The notes under the pieces: generated by a model
What the model saw: only the letters and a program-made list of their open reading frames with translations
Database searches by the model: none
Told to the model about the DNA's origin: nothing
Shown here: in pieces, positions 33,777 through 45,330 of the stretch
Layout: each line of letters begins with the position of its first letter
Numbering within the stretch: position 1 is the first letter of the stretch
Program-made: the position numbers and the translations under genes
Origin: Adiantum capillus-veneris
Taxonomy: Eukaryota; Streptophyta; Polypodiopsida; Polypodiales; Pteridaceae
Length of the DNA stretch: 64,000 bases
Reading direction: 5' to 3'
NCBI GenBank assembly: GCA_014529385.2
Contig: CM043966.1
Span: forward strand, 143,886,711-143,950,710

Positions 33777-35192
33777 CTAGGAAAATCCACCGTCCAATTC
33801 TGAGATGGAACTACCCAGTATCCTTCCACTGAACCTGCTTCCTCTCGCCCTTCTTCTTTGTTGGTTCCTCAAAAGTCCCAATGCCAGCATTGTCCTTTTG
33901 GATAAGTCTGTAAATGGCCTCCTGCTCAAGCTAATCCCACCTTTCAGTGAAAATTTTAAATTCATAAGGCATGAGGGTGTTGTTAACTTTTGGTGTCGGG
34001 ATCATATACACTACATTTTCCCTTAGTCAGACGGCGAGTTCTGGCCAATTTATGACAATGCGAGGCTATGTGGATCCATCCTTGTGGGAGAGGCTGATCC
34101 ATCTTAATTATAGCTTCAAAGAGAATCTCTGCCATTTCTTTGTATTGTGGTCCCAGTCTTGGTTTGGCAGTGATATCCTTTTCAGGAATCTTTGAAGACT
34201 CCATAGTGAGTTGAAGTAACTGATTTGTGATCTTTGTTAATCCACGGAGCTGGATCTTCGACTGTCCCATATAGAGTTTTAACTTTTTCATTTCTCTGTG
34301 CAGATCCATGATAATATCCATTTTAAGGGCATCATTGACCAATGATTTCCAGGGTTTTCATTCCATAGTGGTTCACTCATACCCGTCTTGAAGCTCATTA
34401 GTGATGTTGAAATAAGTGAGTTGATCTACTTGTTTTGGATGATGAGGATACAAGGCTGGGAAAAATCTTGATAGTTCAGCCTCTTTGGTATAGGTAATGC
34501 ATACAAGAGTACTGGAGAATCAAGTACAAACTCCAAAAAAATTGAGAACAACTTGGTTCTCTTACTGCATCGTCTTCCTAGTAATTTGGACAAGCTGAAA
34601 AAGATTTCGAAGAGCAGTTGCATGTTCTCCTACTGTCATTTAGGTTCAGGATCCTTTACTGCTAGAAGAATAATCTTCAATGGTGGCCTTCACCCTCTGA
34701 TCCAGGACACCTCTGGAAATTTGCATCTGAAGCAAGACTTCTTTTAGTTGAGTCCTAACCTCCTTCATATATTTGTATGTAGGTTTGTTTACTAGCAATA
34801 GATCCAGTTCAAGAGCTATAGAGTGACGATCTACAATGGACTGTCTCTTCCAATGTGGATTGACTATCATATCATCAGAAGTCAACATCCACTCAGGTAC
34901 CCTTTCCAGTAGCTAAATATTGTTGGGATGCACAGGTAATTGACACATCTCTTGATCATGAAAGGTAATCGACTTCCATTGTTGAATCATTTATGTGGCT
35001 CCTACATACAACCTTTGGAATCGTTCCAAATCAAAGATAAGAATGTCATCCTCCAAATATTGTCTAGTAATAGGAGCTAACTGACGTCTTCATCTCTTGT
35101 TCAGTGTGATGAATTGTAAAGAGTGTTTCTCATCAGTCTTGAAGGATGTAGTCATAGCCTTGGCTTTTCCTTTGTTTTCAGGAATGTACCGT
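33777..35192 (-). pseudogene. Unknown retroelement coding region, relic C part 2
   Basis: I do not recognise this family. Minus-strand frames with few stops read in succession TSFKTDEKHSLQFITLNKR, QYLEDDILIFDLERFQRLY, EWMLTSDDMIVNPHWKRQSI, KYMKEVRTQLKEVLLQMQIS and PLPQGWIHIASHCHKLARTR. The hydrophilic, helix-rich character suggests a Gag-like or accessory ORF. Across element B the other flank (43856-45330) carries gypsy RNase H and integrase on the same strand, so both flanks may belong to one older element C. The integrase side is itself broken, so the link is only positional. Confidence 0.4.
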
Positions 35193-35360
35193 TGTGGTCG
35201 GGATGAAAACACACACAGCGCCTCTATAATGACCCGACACACACTCTTGGAATGATACACACACACACTATGGGCACCACTCGGCTTACACAACACACCT
35301 CGCCGAGACAGGGAACACACCTCTGGAGTGAGAGGAGAGAGACTATCCACTTGCCCACTC

Positions 35361-35407
<47 letters not shown>

Positions 35408-36340
35408 AAAAAACTCATCTCAAAAGAGGAGAATTTCTGATGTTTAGATACAACTGAGCATGGGCCAACACCAATGGGGCAAATAGCTCACACAATATGG
35501 GTAAAAGATACCAGATACAATCACAAATTGGAGCAGAAGCTTCGCTCATAGGAGAAACTTACACAGCAAAAACAACACAAAAAGAGTGAGTAATTTGGAA
35601 AAATGGACAGCGTCATCGCGTCCGGAATGGCCCAAAACCCCAATCTACAATGTCAAAGTGCTCAAATCCGACCTCGGATGAGCAGTTTAGGGCCAAAACA
35701 AGCTCCAAAAACACCAAAAACACACCTGCGGCTCTTCCTACTCTCTTCTCCACGTTTTTTCTGGTCTTCTCTCAGTTTTTTCAGTTCCCACACTTAGATT
35801 TTTTAGTTGGGCACCCTTGGCCTTTTAGATGACCTCAAACGGACCCCGAACAGGCCAAAAACTGACCTCGCAGTGCATAGTTGTCACCTTTTTTCATCAT
35901 CCGCACACCTGGCACTCATTTCTTTTCAATAATGTGTCTCGCAACCGTGTGAAGTGGCCCCAAAAACTGGTCCTAATGATGATCTTTCTGCATAACTCTC
36001 ACAAGAAAACACCTACGTTGTGTCCGTATTCATCCACGTGCAAATATTGACCCCGTTTGGCCTCCTGATGCCATGTGACGCATCTGCTTAGCTCATGTCG
36101 TCGGCCCGCAGATAGCTTCCTCGAGAAGTTTTACGGGCTACCAACTCCTCCTTATTGTAGTAAAAACACACTGGTACTGGTAATAGTGAAAATCGTTGCA
36201 CTATGTACACCCTGTCCTACATGTACACACGTGGGCCCCAGGTAACCACCTAGCTATGGAAATTGGGCAATCCTTTATTTGATGCACCATGCATGTGTAT
36301 GTACATATGCGCAATCCCTTGCTCCAAAAAACTCCTAACA
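35193..36340 (-). repeat. Element B 3' LTR
   Basis: 1148 bp. It includes a CA run (about 35366-35404), longer than in the 5' LTR. It matches the element A LTRs in reverse orientation. Confidence 0.9.
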
Positions 36341-36364
36341 TAATTTGCCCATCCCCTAGCCTGC
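36341..36364 (-). promoter_or_regulatory. Element B polypurine tract
   Basis: On the minus strand a GCTAGGGGATGGGCAAATTA tract abuts the TGTTAGG start of the 3' LTR. Confidence 0.7.
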
Positions 36365-36368
36365 TAGA

Positions 36369-37850
36369 TCATTCATGATCAGCAGCAGCAAAAAGCGATA
36401 TGAGACTCGCAGCGTCACAAGTCTCCTCATCCTTCACCAACACTGCTTGATCCACAGACATCCCATCTTGCTCCACCATCATTAACCTAGCATGATACAA
36501 TTTAAGACGCAATCCATTTACCCTTGACTTATGTAGAACCCCATCTAGGTTAGCCAACTGATATGTACCGTTCGGAAAACACTCCACTACCTTGAAAGGG
36601 CCTTCCCACTTAATTTGAAACTTCTTTTGGAAGGTGTTGTCGAGCTTACTGTTGTAGCGCAAAACCAAGTCATGCTTCTTGATACCCTTACTTTTGACCT
36701 TTTCATTTATCTTTGCCAAAGCCTTATCCTGCATCTGTCTATAATGCTCCAATGCGCTCATCCTATCCAACTGGACCTCTTGTAACTGTAAGACCCTCTC
36801 TTTAAATGCATCACTAGGCAGTCCAAGCAACTTCTCTAACATCTTGACCGCAGGCAACTCTACCTCCACAGGAAATAGTGCTTCCTTTCCATACACCAAA
36901 TGAAATGGTGTAAACCCTGTACCTGTCTTCACCGAAGTACGGTAAGCCCATAATGCACTAGGCAATTCGAAATCCCAATTCTTTCCTTGGTGCTCTGTCA
37001 CTTTAGAAAGAATTTGTACCAACTCACCATTGAATCTTTCATTTAAGCCATTACACTGCGGGTAATAAGGAGTGGTATGCTGGTGCCTAATCTTCATCTT
37101 TGCGCATAAGAAGTCTAGCAGTTTAGCTCCAAATCCTGGCCCCTTATCTGAAAGTAGCTCTAATGGCACCCCAAACTTGCAACATATTTCATCATACACA
37201 AATTTTGCCACATCCTTTGCAATGATCTGTTTTACTACCATAGCCTCTTCCCATCTAGAGAGATAGTCCACTGCCGTCAAGATATAGCTTTTGCCCCTGC
37301 TTGTGATAGGTAACGGCCCTATTGCATCAATTCCCCATTTTTCAAACACTTCAAACGCCATAATGGTTTTTCGTAGCTCTGGCTTCAACACTCTCTTCCC
37401 AAATGCTTGACACCTATTGCAAGACCTACACCAATGGTGAACATCCTTGTGCAAACTAGGCCATACATACCCCTCTTGCAAAATCTTATGCAAGGTGATC
37501 TTTAGAGCAAAATGGCCACCACATGCACCTTCATGATTCTCTTCCAACACTCTGTAAAGCTCCTCCCGCCAAGGTACACGTCTCAACACGAGATCAGCCC
37601 CTTTCATGTATAAGACATCACCAATCAATTTGTACCTGTATGCTCTACGCACAAAGCGATACTTCTTAGACTTCTGAATCTCCTTTGGAATGATTCCTGT
37701 TAGCAAAAACTCCTCTTCTTGAGCCAAACTTTCCCGGCCATGATAAAGAGGTAAAGTGGTACTCAACACAAATAGCTCCCCAATCATGCTTTGAGCTCCT
37801 TCATGTGCCTCTCCATTTAGAGAACGTTCAATGTGTGTGATTCAAACTTT
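36369..37850 (-). pseudogene. Integrase of element B
   Basis: Open from 37787 to the stop at 36369, with the in-frame link HIERSLNGEAHEGAQ upstream. HHCC zinc finger: HEGACGGHFALKITLHKIL, then CRSCNRCQAFGKRV. Catalytic core: GIDAIGPLPITSRGKSYILT, LSDKGPGFGAKLLDFL and YYPQCNGLNERFNGELVQIL, giving the D, D and E residues. The C-terminal GPY/F-type module is KWEGPFKVVECFPNGTYQL and VNGLRLKLYHARL; there is no chromodomain. About 470 residues, a normal length for this lineage. The integrase domain itself has no lesion, but as part of broken Pol this copy cannot be made normally. Confidence 0.9.
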
Positions 37851-38935
37851 TTTAACAAGCCTTTAATTCTGAAGCACATTTCCTTCAATGAGGTGTTCTT
37901 GCTCTTCCACACACCCAACACTTGCTTCACAACTAACAAGGAATCACTTTTTATGCTCAACCTTCTAACCCCATGCTTCAAACAAATGTGTAAACCGGCT
38001 TCCAGAGTAGCATATTCAGCCTCATTGTTACTATGAGCATCCAATTTGAACCCTCTCTTGCAAACTAGCTTCCCCTTTGGATCATAAAGTGCTATACCCC
38101 CTGAAGCTGCATCATGGCTCTTTCTGTATGAACCATCAAAGAACAACACATGTACATTGCTGATTTGTGGCACTTCTTCAACTACCTTTCTCACCACCTC
38201 TTCCTTAACAATAAGGGGATTCTCCTTGTAGGTCAACAAATTAGCTAGGGTAGCCCTTGTACTATCTTCCACTAGAAAAGAGAACTCAAAATCTTGCAGC
38301 TCAATTACCCATTTCTTCACCACATTTGACATGTTAGTACCATTAATTAACTGTGGCAAAAAGGCATAACTCGTCAAGAAAACAAAAGGCTGTGGTAGCA
38401 AGTAATGACGAAATCGTCGACAAGCAAATATTACACTGGCCATCACTAGCTCTACTTCCGAGAACTTTCTCTCCGCTACCAACTTCACTCGGCTTGCACA
38501 ATACACTGGCCTCATATAATGGCTGCCCTTCCCCTTTCGCAATAGCATGGCTCCAATGACATCATCCCCTACTGATGGATTTACATAAAACACTTTCTCC
38601 CAATCAGGAGCCTGCATGGCTGACAACCCCCCTAACACCTCTTGAAACACTTCTTCACACTTGTCATCCCATTGCAATGGATCATGCTTTGCCACTTGCT
38701 GTAATGGATAAAGAAGCTGCGAAGACAATGGAATAAACCGTGCCATGTACTTCACTTTGTGTATAAAAGTTGCCAATTGCTTCGTACTCGTAGGTGATGA
38801 AGGAGGAATAATAGACTTAACCTTATCTGGATCAGCCTCAATGCCATTTTCTGACACCATATGGCCCAATAACTTCACCCTTGGCTGTGCTAGATGACAT
38901 TTCTTTGGATTTAGTTGTCCTCCACATTCATCATA
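37817..38935 (-). pseudogene. RT end, RNase H and second (archaeal-type) RNase H of element B
   Basis: Continues after the RT stop: VKLLGHMVSENGIEADPDKV (RT thumb), then the gypsy RNase H with RKGKGSHYMRPVYCASR and RFRHYLLPQPFVFLTSY. A second RNase H domain follows, with LFFDGSYRKSHDAASGGIAL, AHSNNEAEYATLEAGL and IKSDSLLVVKQVLG; catalytic residues D (FDGS), E (NNEAEY) and D (SDSL) are visible. This second copy is the aRNH typical of Tat elements. The frame ends at 37817 because of a small length change in a CACACA run near 37840. In the other frame the sequence continues HIERSLNGEAHEGAQSM into integrase. Confidence 0.88.
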
Positions 38936-40609
38936 TCAAGCCAATACCATCTGCAACTTCTCATGATGTTCAACCCTACTACTGTAGACACAGAAGTCAT
39001 CCATGAAAGCTTTAACACAACTACCAATGAATGGTTCCAATACCCAATTTGCTCTCTCTTGATAGAAAGATGGTCCATTTGACAACCCAAATGGCAATAT
39101 TGTGTAGCAGTAGCATCCCCATGGCATAATAAAAGTTGTCTTTGTGCGGTCTTTAAGAGCAATCTTCAATTGAAAATAGCCTGAAAAACCATCACACACA
39201 CTGTACCTCTCATAACGTGCCACTGAATCCAAGATCTGATCAATGAATGGAAGAGGATATGGGTTCTTCTTAGTGGCTGTATTTAAGGGTTTAAAATCTA
39301 CACAAATCCTCCACTTTCCATCCTTCTTTGGATTGACCACTACTGGACTTACCCATTCTGTGGTCTCCACTGGAACTATAAACCCTTCCTTCAATAACTT
39401 GTCCACCTCTTCTCGCAAGGCTTCCATTTGCTCTTGACCCATCCTTCTTATCCTTTGCCGCACTGGATTAGCACCTTCTTTCAGCTCTATATGCATCTCT
39501 TCACCCTTGAACCCTTTGATCTCTTCATATGAAGTAATGAACAAATCAGGAAAACTAGCCAGCATGTGCAAATATATCTCCTTCTCCATAGCTGAGAGGT
39601 CTCCACTGATCATTTGTGTCATCAATTTGTGATTCTTTGACAATTCAACCTTCATTTGCATCAGCCCTTCAATCACTTCATAAGGCCCTTCACTCTCATC
39701 TTCAACTTCATTCGCAAATGCAACTAAACCAGACTCCTGGATTCCTTTGTCCATCCAAAGAAATGCAACATCAACATTCTCATCATCTTCATAAATCTCC
39801 TCTAATTGTTTCCTTGTGTCCATATTATAAAGCTTCTTGGTAGTTGTCTTTCCATAGAGGCTAATCATACCATGTTGCCAATCTTGAACAGCTCCCACTT
39901 CACGTAACCATGGTCTGCCCAGTATAATAGGATATGCTCCCAACCCTGCTGGCATCACATGAAAATCAACCACTGCCTTTGCATCGTATGCTTCCACTTC
40001 TAAGCTCTTTACAACTCCCAAACATTTTACTTTCTGATGGTTTGCCAATCTGATCCGGAAACCTGACACCCCAAACACTGTAAGACCCATCTTCTCAACG
40101 CATGAGTGTGTTATGACGCATATTTGGGCTCTGCCATCCACATAACCTTGTCCCAAATTTTTCCTTTTATGCCACACATCTACTATTGGACAAATGTCTG
40201 GTAGCTCATCCATTGCCAACACCTTTACTGAACCTCTCTCTGGCTCTTTCTCCATTGGGTTAACCATCCTCTTCCACTGTAGATTTAGCTTAGGCACCAT
40301 CTCTATAAGCTGCCCAAAAGTAACATCTGCCTTCCTGATCGTCAGATCCTCCTTCAAGTCATAACTTAATTGCCCAACCCCTAGTGGAAAATATGAAACA
40401 TGAAACTTTCGACAAGCTCTCCTTTTCCTCTTGGCCTTGACATCCTCCCCTTCATGGCTCTTTCCTTTCTTCTTACTAGGACCTGGGGCACTTCTTCCTT
40501 CCTTATCCTCTGTGATCCTCTTCCCAATAGGCATCACTAATGTATCCTCTAGCTTTGATGCCTTCTCCAAGGTGACTACACTTAGCACTTTTGTCTTTCC
40601 CTTTTCCTC
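38936..40609 (-). pseudogene. Protease and reverse transcriptase of element B
   Basis: Follows the Gag TAG in frame. The protease core is GYVDGRAQICVITHSC (about 40110-40150), where element A has DGGA; the G-to-R change hits the catalytic loop. AYPIILGRPWLREVGA follows. RT: DKLLKEGFIVPVETTEWVSP, WRICVDFKPLNTATKKNPYP, YSVCDGFSGYFQLKIAL and SCVKAFMDDFCVYSSRVEHH, with FMDD as the YxDD catalytic box (about 38995-39008) and the first aspartate in CDGFSGY. It stops at TGA (38938-38936), where arginine is expected before YDECGGQLNPKKC; a CGA-to-TGA change fits cytosine methylation decay. The enzyme copies element RNA into DNA inside the particle. Confidence 0.9.
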
Positions 40610-41631
40610 CTAGGTCAGTCCACTGGTTCCTTCGTCTCCCTTAATTTCGATGCCATAATCATTTGACCTAGTTAGCACCTGTCTTGGAAATGGATACATG
40701 TCTCCACCCATCCTTGGTGGCTTATCACATTGTGGGCTGATGTGACCCAACTCTCCACAATTATAACATGTGGGCGTCTGCCTCCAAAACCTACCATTGC
40801 TTTGTCCAACACCATTCCTAGGCCTTTCTTCACCTCCTGGCTGATTTGCAAACCTCCCTCGACCTCGATCATTTCCCACTTGACCTAGCATGTTTAGGCT
40901 AAGATTCTTCATCAAATCTACCACTTGCCTCATGTCTTGCCTTAGCCCATCATCTTGCACCGATGTAGTGACCACTGCTGGCATAACCTGAGTAGTAACA
41001 AGAACCACTGGTTCATGATGAAGCCCTGACATGCGACCTTGTAAAGACTCTATAGGCTGAAATTCAGACCTCATGGGCAAAGACTCCACCCCTAACTGGA
41101 TCATTTTCCTCAACTTCCACTCTTTGTTCCTTGCTACCTCCAATGCATCCTCATATGTCCTAGGCTTCTTCAGCTCCACTCTCCAACGTATATTCTCCCA
41201 AAGACCAGCCATGAACCTGTCCTTCTTCATCATGTCAGGCGGGGGTACCTGTGGTGCTAAGGCCTTGCACATTCGCTCCCATGCCAATGAAAACTTACGT
41301 ATGTACGCATCTACTGGCTCACCTTCCTTCTGCACCAAACCTTGTACTTCTTGCCACACTTTGTCAGGATCTTCTATCTTCACAAACTCCACTTCCAATC
41401 CACGCCTTAGATTGTCCCAACTCATCTTACAGGTGGATCCGCTGCACACAACTCCTCTTCAAATGTTTTGGACCAGACTCGTGCATCACTCTTCAAACAA
41501 ATTTGGAGAAGACGTAACATCTACGCAGGGTCATGAATCCGGTTGCTAATGCAGGCAACCTCCATCTTTTCCAAAAAATCTTCCACATCTTCATCACTTC
41601 TTCCATGAAACTCCGGATAAGAGAAAGCCAT
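40610..41631 (-). pseudogene. Gag of element B
   Basis: ATG at 41631, reading MAFSYPEFHGRSDEDVEDF. A TAG near 41522 replaces the glutamine codon seen in A (HDPA-stop-MLRL). A one-base deletion near 41425, in the codons before SWDNLRRGLEVEF, shifts the frame. From 41449 on the frame is open: capsid core with DAYIRKFSLAWERMCKALAP, then a CCHC zinc knuckle CYNCGELGHISPQC (about 40725-40770). It ends at TAG 40612-40610, in frame with the protease that follows. Typical Retrotrans_gag plus knuckle; about 340 codons when the two lesions are discounted. Confidence 0.85.
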
Positions 41632-41639
41632 GGCTACCC

Positions 41640-42700
41640 AAGTTACAATGCTCTGAGAACCCCTTTGAACACACGTGCAAGAACCCAAAACTTTTACTAA
41701 CTCAATTCCCCAGAAACTTCAATGGAGATCAACTTTAGATAAGGACAAACACATGCACATCAAATGAGTTTTCATAGTTGATCATCGGAATTACAACAGG
41801 CAAAGGACATTCCAAGATCTCTCCTAATCTTCTTGGCCTGAACATAAAGACTATGCGCTGCTAGAAAAAAATCTTCCTGGACACATGAACATTTATCTGG
41901 ATTCTTTGAGTTAAATGAAAAGGAGTGAATTGAGGGCCATTTTGATCATCCATTAAAGCCAACCATGCAGCTCCCAAGAAGGCACACCTGACTTATCCTT
42001 TGATTTTGCCAAAATTTCAGCAGCATCACAACATAAATGGCTCAAAAGACCAAAAAACCAGCCATCACAACTTGGAAAAATTTTGGCTGAGTTTCCCCAG
42101 AAGTAGAGCAGTAGGAACCCAAAATATAGACTGTATATGTATGCATAAACTGTCAACAATAGAACCCGAGCATCAAATAGGACTCACTAGTACATAGCCT
42201 ATGGCGAGGTCACGAAAAGGGTGCTCCAGCTACCTGTATCACCGAAAGGATCTCCACATTTGAGAATCCCCCAGCTTAATAAAACCTCACGCTATCGACC
42301 CTCACAAGAAGGCTAATGAAAATCGCGTATAGTCAAGTCTCAGAAATGACTATCTTCTAGACCAAGTCTCAGAAATGGCTAGGACTACCAAATAAAACCA
42401 TATATGGCTCCACAAAGGCGTACCATGGCAGTTTCCACAAATAACGTACAATCCAACAGACAATGCGCTCAAACAGGCGCCAAATGATGCATACCCACAA
42501 CAACTGCAAGTGACACCACTGCTAGTATATCACTGTACTCCAACTACCTGTACCTGTGTGAATCACTTGTACCTGTTCCTGTCCCTGTAACCTGTAACCT
42601 GTAACCTGTAACCTATAATCTGCAACCTGCAACCTGTAACCTGTAACCTGTAAGCCCGAATCTCGAAGCTTCAAGCTCGAAGCAGAAGGTACTCGAAGAA
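41640..42700 (-). other. Element B leader with CCTGTAA heptamer array
   Basis: About 1 kb between primer site and Gag; no supported gene. From 42584 to 42653 it holds about ten imperfect copies of CCTGTAA (TTACAGG on the sense strand). The element A leader has only degenerate GGTACAGGTA units at this place. Confidence 0.65.
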
Positions 42701-42720
42701 GATCCTCCGTGGGGGCGCCA
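42701..42720 (-). promoter_or_regulatory. Element B primer-binding site
   Basis: Minus strand TGGCGCCCCCACGGAGGATC, six bases inside the 5' LTR, matching element A at 17-18 of 20 positions. The tRNA is not identified. Confidence 0.6.
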
Positions 42721-42726
42721 AAAGAA

Positions 42727-43855
42727 TGTGGTCGGGATGAAAACACACACAGCGCCTCTATAACGATCCCACACACACTCTTGGAATGATACACACACAC
42801 TATGGGGCACCACTCGGCTTACACAACACACTTGGCCGAGACATGGAACACACCTCTAGAGCGAGAAGAGAGAGACTATCCACTTGCCCACTCCACACAC
42901 ACACACACACCCAAAAAACTCATCTCAAAAGAGGAGAATTTCTTATGTTTATATACAATTGAGCTTGGGCCAACACCCATGGGGAAAATAGCTCACACAA
43001 TATGGGTAAAAGATACCAGATAAAATCACAAATTGGAGCAGAAGCTTCGCTCATAGGAGAAACTTACACAGCAAAAACAGCACAAAAAGAGTGAGGAATT
43101 TGGAAAAATGGACAGCGCCATCACGTCCGGAACGGCCCAAAACCCCAGTCTACAATGTCAAAGTGCTCAAATCCGACCTCGAATGAGCAGTTTAGGGCCA
43201 AAACAGGCTCCAAAAACACCAAAAACACACCTGCGGCTGTTCCTCCTCTCTTCTCCACATTTTTTCTGGTCTTCTCTCATTTTTTTCATTTCCCACACTT
43301 AGATTTTTTAGTTGGGCACCCTTGGCCTTTTAGATGACCTCAAACGGACCCCGAACAGGCCAAAAACTGACCTCGAAGTGCATAGTTGTCACCTTTTTGC
43401 ATCATCCGCACACCTGGCACTCATTTCTTTTCAATAATGCATCTCGCAACCACGTGAAGTGGCCCCAAAAAGTGGTCCTAAGGATGACCTTTCTGCATAA
43501 CTCTCACAAGAAATCACCCACGTTGTGTTCGTATTCATCCACGTGCAAATATTGACCCTGTTCGGCCTCCTGACGCCACTAGATGCCATCATACGCATCT
43601 TCTTACCTTATGTCGTCGGCCCGTGGATAGCTTCCTTGAGAAGTTTTATGGGATACCAACTCCTCCTTATTGTAGTAAAAACACACTGGTACTGGTAATA
43701 GTGAAAATCGCTGCACTATGTACACCCTGTCCTACATGTACACACGTGGGCCCCACGTAACCAGCTGCCTATGGAAATTGGGCAATCCTTTATTCGATGC
43801 ACCGTGCATGTGTATATACATATGAGAAATCCCTTGCTCCAAAAAACTCCTGACA
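42727..43855 (-). repeat. Element B 5' LTR
   Basis: 1129 bp, 5' LTR of the minus-strand element. The right edge is ...CTCCTGACA; the left edge is TGTGGTCGGG directly after the primer site. Confidence 0.9.
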
Positions 43856-45330
43856 CCGTCACTGGTGTACTCGAGGATCTCCAGTGTTGCCCTTATTGTG
43901 TTGGACACTACCTTGCTACTGATCATCGGATTGCTAGTCTAGCTGGTCTTTGTGCTGGTTTGGTTGGTCTTTGCTGGGTTCACTACCCCTTGTGGTAGAT
44001 AATCCTTCAGATCCAAAGCGTGAAGGTGGGGAATGAGAAAAATCATCATCATTCATTAGGTTTGTCCTTTGGCTTGTCATCCCCTTCCTCATCATGCTCT
44101 TCTTCCCACTCAGACTCCTCGTTAGTATTAGCTTCAGATCCCACTAGTGTGGCTCCTTCTAAACAATCTTGGCTAAAATATTCTTGATGGTTTTTTTAAT
44201 GCTCTCTGCTTGACCATTGCACGTGGGATAATATGGATTTGATTTCCTGTGTGCTTAACTAAGAGCATCTCCATCATAATTTCCATGGTATCATTAATGA
44301 AATGTGTCCCTTGATCAGAAACAATCTCAACGAGGCATCCATTGCAGCAGATAATGTTTTCAAAAATGAAAACAACAGTGGAATTTGTAGAATTATCTAT
44401 AATAAGATCCTTGGCCTCTACCCATTTAGTGACATAATAGCCAGCCATCAAGATCAAGATGTACTGCTTCTTCCTTGGAGTGACCTTCTTGAATGGTACC
44501 ATGAAGTCCAGACCCCATTTCATGAATACTCCCAATGGTTGTACTGGAGTAAGTGGAGTCATATTAGTTGTTTTTAGTCTTCCCATTCTCTAACATATAT
44601 CAGAAGTTTTTCAAGAACTTTGGATATCCTCTATCAGTGTTTGCCAAAATAATCCAGCTTGCAAAATCTTGTTATAAGTGATATCAGTGGAGAAGTGTCT
44701 TCCATAATCCCCATCATGTGATTCAGAGATAACTTGAATTCACCCTTCCACTGGCACACACATTTGAAGAAAACCATCTATGCCCAATCTATAGAGTAAT
44801 CCTCCTATTATGGTGAACTTCAGACTCTTAATGATTAGAGTCTTCTTCTGATTGTGAGTCTAGTTGTCTGGGAATCCTCCTCTTGAAAGAAAGTGATATA
44901 CATCATACCATTCAAGATCTGAATTTTCCTCAGTTGTTACTTGGAACAGATCTGCATCTACTGGCTCATCCCTCAAGGATATTTCAGATTAGCCTTCAAT
45001 AATTTTGGAAAGAAAATCAGTACCACAATGAGATTTATCGGGCTTGTGGAATATGTGAAATTTGAACTCCATCAGGAACATCATTCATCTGGTTAATCTT
45101 CCTTGGATAATGACTTTGTTAATAGAAAATAAGAGTTCCTGATGATCCACATAGAAATGAACTATTTTTTCCAATAAGTAATACCAAAACTTGGTGGCAC
45201 TGAAAACCATTCCTAGGGATTCTCTCTCTGTGGTAGTATATCCTTGTTCATCTTGGTCGGATCTTCGACTGGCAAAATACATTGGATAATCAGTCCTCCC
45301 ATCTGATTGAGCCAATATTGCCCCCATTTC
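43856..45330 (-). pseudogene. Gypsy RNase H and integrase remnant, relic C part 1
   Basis: RNase H: MGAILAQSDGRTDYPMYFAS, RRSDQDEQGYTTTERESLGM, then FWYYLLEKIVHFYVDHQELL (45085-45327). Integrase core on the same strand: KWGLDFMVPFKKVTPRKKQY, VTKWVEAKDLIIDNSTNST and GCLVEIVSDQGTHFINDTME (44173-44540), then NPYYPTCNGQAES in another frame near 44190-44240. After the GQAES motif the frame degenerates into an acidic stretch (NEESEWEEEHDEEGDD). Element B is inserted at 43855/43856. Different from the A/B family; several stops. Confidence 0.8.

Larger units (their letters stand above)
35193..43855 (-). mobile_element. Element B: full-length Tat-like Ty3/gypsy retrotransposon
   Basis: The LTRs are 35193-36340 (3') and 42727-43855 (5'), 1148 and 1129 bp, ending TGTTAGGAGT or TGTCAGGAGT on the sense strand. 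CCGT flanks both sides (35189-35192 and 43856-43859), a 4-bp duplication. Primer site, Gag, protease, RT, RNase H, second RNase H, integrase and polypurine tract follow in the proper order. The dual RNase H places it in or near the plant Tat lineage; integrase has a GPF motif and no chromodomain. One stop and one frameshift in gag, one stop in RT and one frameshift between RNase H and integrase make this copy inactive. Confidence 0.92.

Noticed and set aside
35090-35440. Valine/cysteine- or threonine/histidine-rich frames on both strands
   Set aside because: Translations of the CA/TG microsatellite in the element B LTR.
42584-42653. CCTGTAA array as interstitial telomere repeat
   Set aside because: The unit differs from plant CCCTAAA in more than one base and lies within a retrotransposon leader.
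22881-43855. Four related ~1.1-kb repeat blocks as a possible regularly spaced array
   Set aside because: They are the LTR pairs of elements A (direct) and B (inverted), each with primer site, polypurine tract and target duplication.
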